From the NCBI GenBank assembly GCA_016935935.1, contig JAFGPZ010000014.1, positions 1-16,727 on the forward strand: 16,727 nt of DNA, in the 5' to 3' direction. Shown one piece after another: positions 15,465 through 16,727 of this stretch (positions within the stretch are counted from its first letter, which is position 1; the number at the start of each line of letters is the position of its first letter). Origin of the DNA: Deltaproteobacteria bacterium (lineage in GTDB: Bacteria; Desulfobacterota; Syntrophia; Syntrophales; UBA2210). The notes beneath the pieces were generated by a model. It did no database searches. It worked only from the letters and a program-made list of their open reading frames with translations, and was not told the origin of the DNA. A program made the translations under genes and the position numbers.

Positions 15465-16604
15465 ATGACAGCTCCAGATAGATTGAATGTTCCAGGGCTC
15501 TACATACATGTCCCATTCTGTTTGTCGAAGTGCGATTACTGTGGCTTCTATTCCGTAACCGATCAGTCTAAAATCCCCACATTTATAGAATGCCTCCTGG
15601 AGGAGATGAAACTGTATAAGAATAATTTCGATGGATTTGATACGGTTTACATTGGTGGAGGAACGCCATCTATTCTTAACACGAAACAACTGGGAATAAT
15701 CTTGGATAGAGTTTACAAAAACTTTTCAATCCCTGAATTTTCAGAAATAACCTGCGAGGCAAACCCGGGTGATCTATCGTTGAATTTTCTCCGTTCCCTG
15801 CGCTACATAGGGGTTAATCGCCTTAACATTGGAGTTCAGTCCATTGATAATGATCTTCTCTCATTCCTCGGCCGCAGACACTCAGCATCAGAATCTATTG
15901 ATGCACTTGAAAACTCCCGAAGGGCAGGATTTAAAAATATTGGCCTTGATCTTATTTACGGCATTCCAGGCCAAAACATAAAACACTGGCTCCAGAACTT
16001 GCAAAATATGCTCTCATTTGAACCTGAACATATATCCTGCTATGAACTAACCATTGAACCTGGAACCCCATTTCATCGCTTATATAAAAATGGTGATTTT
16101 TCAATACAGAAGGAAGACATCCTGTATAAATTTTTCACCGAAACATCAGAATTTATGGAAACTTCCGGATACATCCACTATGAGGTATCCAACTTTGCCA
16201 AAGGAATAAAACTTCGAGCACGACACAATCAAAAATACTGGAATCATACACCATACCTTGGAATTGGTCCTTCGGCCCACTCATTTCTGCATAACAGACG
16301 CTGGTGGAATCATCCTCTTGATAATTATTTAAGACTCTTGAAGGAAAGAGCTTCTCCCGTATGCGAAACGGAAACGTTAAACTTGAAGCAATTGCGCGAT
16401 GAGGCACTTTATCTAGGGTTGCGCACTAGAGAAGGCATCGACCTGAAAGACTTCTCATTTAGATACAACTATGATCTTCTAAAAGAAAAGAAAGTAACGG
16501 TAGACATCTTTTTGAAAGAAGGCTTGCTCGAAGTTAAAGATAACTTCTTATTCCCAACACTGAGAGGTCTCGCTGTTGCCGATAGTCTCTACCGAGAACT
16601 ATAA
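15465..16604 (+). CDS. hemW: HemW, radical SAM heme chaperone
   Basis: A 379-residue radical SAM protein. The iron-sulfur cluster cysteines are C19, C23 and C26 in PFCLSKCDYCGFYS; IGGGTPS is at 63-69, then EANPG, RLNIGVQSID, GLDLIYGIPGQ, ELTIEPGTP and the HemW-type C-terminal region with HNQKYWN and YLGIGPSAHSF. The fourth cysteine of true coproporphyrinogen dehydrogenase (HemN, CxxxCxxCxC) is absent (CGFYS), so HemW, which delivers heme to membrane proteins, is the better call. It is often misnamed HemN. No Shine-Dalgarno is seen; it follows lepA by 6 bases, an association common in bacteria, so coupled translation is likely. Confidence 0.95.
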   Translation: MTAPDRLNVPGLYIHVPFCLSKCDYCGFYSVTDQSKIPTFIECLLEEMKLYKNNFDGFDTVYIGGGTPSILNTKQLGIILDRVYKNFSIPEFSEITCEANPGDLSLNFLRSLRYIGVNRLNIGVQSIDNDLLSFLGRRHSASESIDALENSRRAGFKNIGLDLIYGIPGQNIKHWLQNLQNMLSFEPEHISCYELTIEPGTPFHRLYKNGDFSIQKEDILYKFFTETSEFMETSGYIHYEVSNFAKGIKLRARHNQKYWNHTPYLGIGPSAHSFLHNRRWWNHPLDNYLRLLKERASPVCETETLNLKQLRDEALYLGLRTREGIDLKDFSFRYNYDLLKEKKVTVDIFLKEGLLEVKDNFLFPTLRGLAVADSLYREL

Positions 16605-16610
16605 GGCCAC

Positions 16611-16642
16611 AAAAAAGCCCGACCGTACAGGCCAGGCTTTTT
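16611..16642. terminator. Two-way terminator between hemW and tRNA-Met
   Basis: AAAAAGCC (16612-16619) pairs with GGCTTTTT (16635-16642); an inner CC/GG pair closes the loop GTACA after mismatches. It starts 6 bases after the hemW stop and 8 bases beyond the CCA end of the convergent tRNA-Met. With an A-run on one side and a T-run on the other, it can end transcription in both directions. Confidence 0.75.
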
Positions 16643-16650
16643 GAGTCTTA

Positions 16651-16727
16651 TGGTGGCGGTGCAGGGAATCGAACCCCGGACACTACGGATATGAGCCGTA
16701 TGCTCTAACCGTCTGAGCTACACCGCC
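16651..16727 (-). tRNA. tRNA-Met(CAU), elongator type
   Basis: A complete 77-base tRNA whose 5' end is the last base of the window. The acceptor stem GGCGGTG pairs with CACCGCC; the anticodon stem TACGG/CCGTA holds loop CTCATAT with anticodon CAU at 16693-16691; discriminator A and CCA are encoded. The perfect first acceptor pair (G-C) excludes initiator tRNA, and the acceptor and D arms resemble elongator Met. tRNA-Ile2(CAU), the TilS substrate, is the alternative but less likely. Confidence 0.93.

Noticed and set aside
15465..16604. Naming the radical SAM gene hemN (coproporphyrinogen dehydrogenase)
   Set aside because: The fourth cysteine of the HemN motif is missing and the C-terminal region is of HemW type.
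16651..16727. CAU tRNA as tRNA-Ile2, the substrate of the TilS in this window
   Set aside because: Acceptor GGCGGTG and anticodon-arm sequence fit elongator Met better; an identity check with a tRNA-Ile2 classifier would be decisive.

Overview
The window is chromosomal housekeeping DNA from a Gram-negative bacterium, most likely a deltaproteobacterium (Desulfobacterota; a Syntrophia-like lineage is my best guess, not proven). Three things point there. The order tig-clpP-clpX-lon is intact. The cluster tilS-ftsH-folP-acpS-tsaE-lysC resembles the order I remember for that group. The adenylate kinase carries the Cys/His/Cys/Cys LID described for Desulfovibrio. No phage, IS, CRISPR, toxin-antitoxin or defence genes were found, and no coding gap exceeds about 260 bases.

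Left part, minus strand (transcription right to left). A long operon appears to start at a promoter near 11660 and runs gph-like HAD phosphatase, tilS, ftsH, folP, acpS, tsaE, lysC and a ComEA-like membrane-anchored helix-hairpin-helix protein, with overlaps of 1 to 32 bases or short gaps at most junctions. It is followed by tRNA-Pro(GGG) and tRNA-Leu(UAG). tRNA-Leu has its own strong promoter and sits 28 bases before tig, so it probably leads the tig-clpP-clpX-lon transcript. lon is cut by the left window edge. These genes cover protein quality control (trigger factor, ClpXP, Lon, FtsH), tRNA modification (TilS, TsaE), folate (FolP), acyl-carrier-protein activation (AcpS) and aspartate-family amino acids (LysC).

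Right part, plus strand. panB, adk, lepA and hemW read rightwards from the divergent gap at 11616-11871. panB and lepA each have an intrinsic-terminator-like hairpin directly before the ribosome binding site, an arrangement that suggests leader control by readthrough. adk has its own promoter and hemW follows lepA by 6 bases. hemW ends at a two-way terminator facing a convergent elongator tRNA-Met(CAU) that ends exactly at the right window edge.

I see no new gene system here. The parts worth a second look are non-coding: the panB leader (possibly the published pan RNA motif), the lepA leader, a 9-bp inverted repeat bridging the tilS stop and the ftsH start, two perfect 10-bp inverted repeats around tRNA-Pro, and a palindromic -10 element in the divergent gap.
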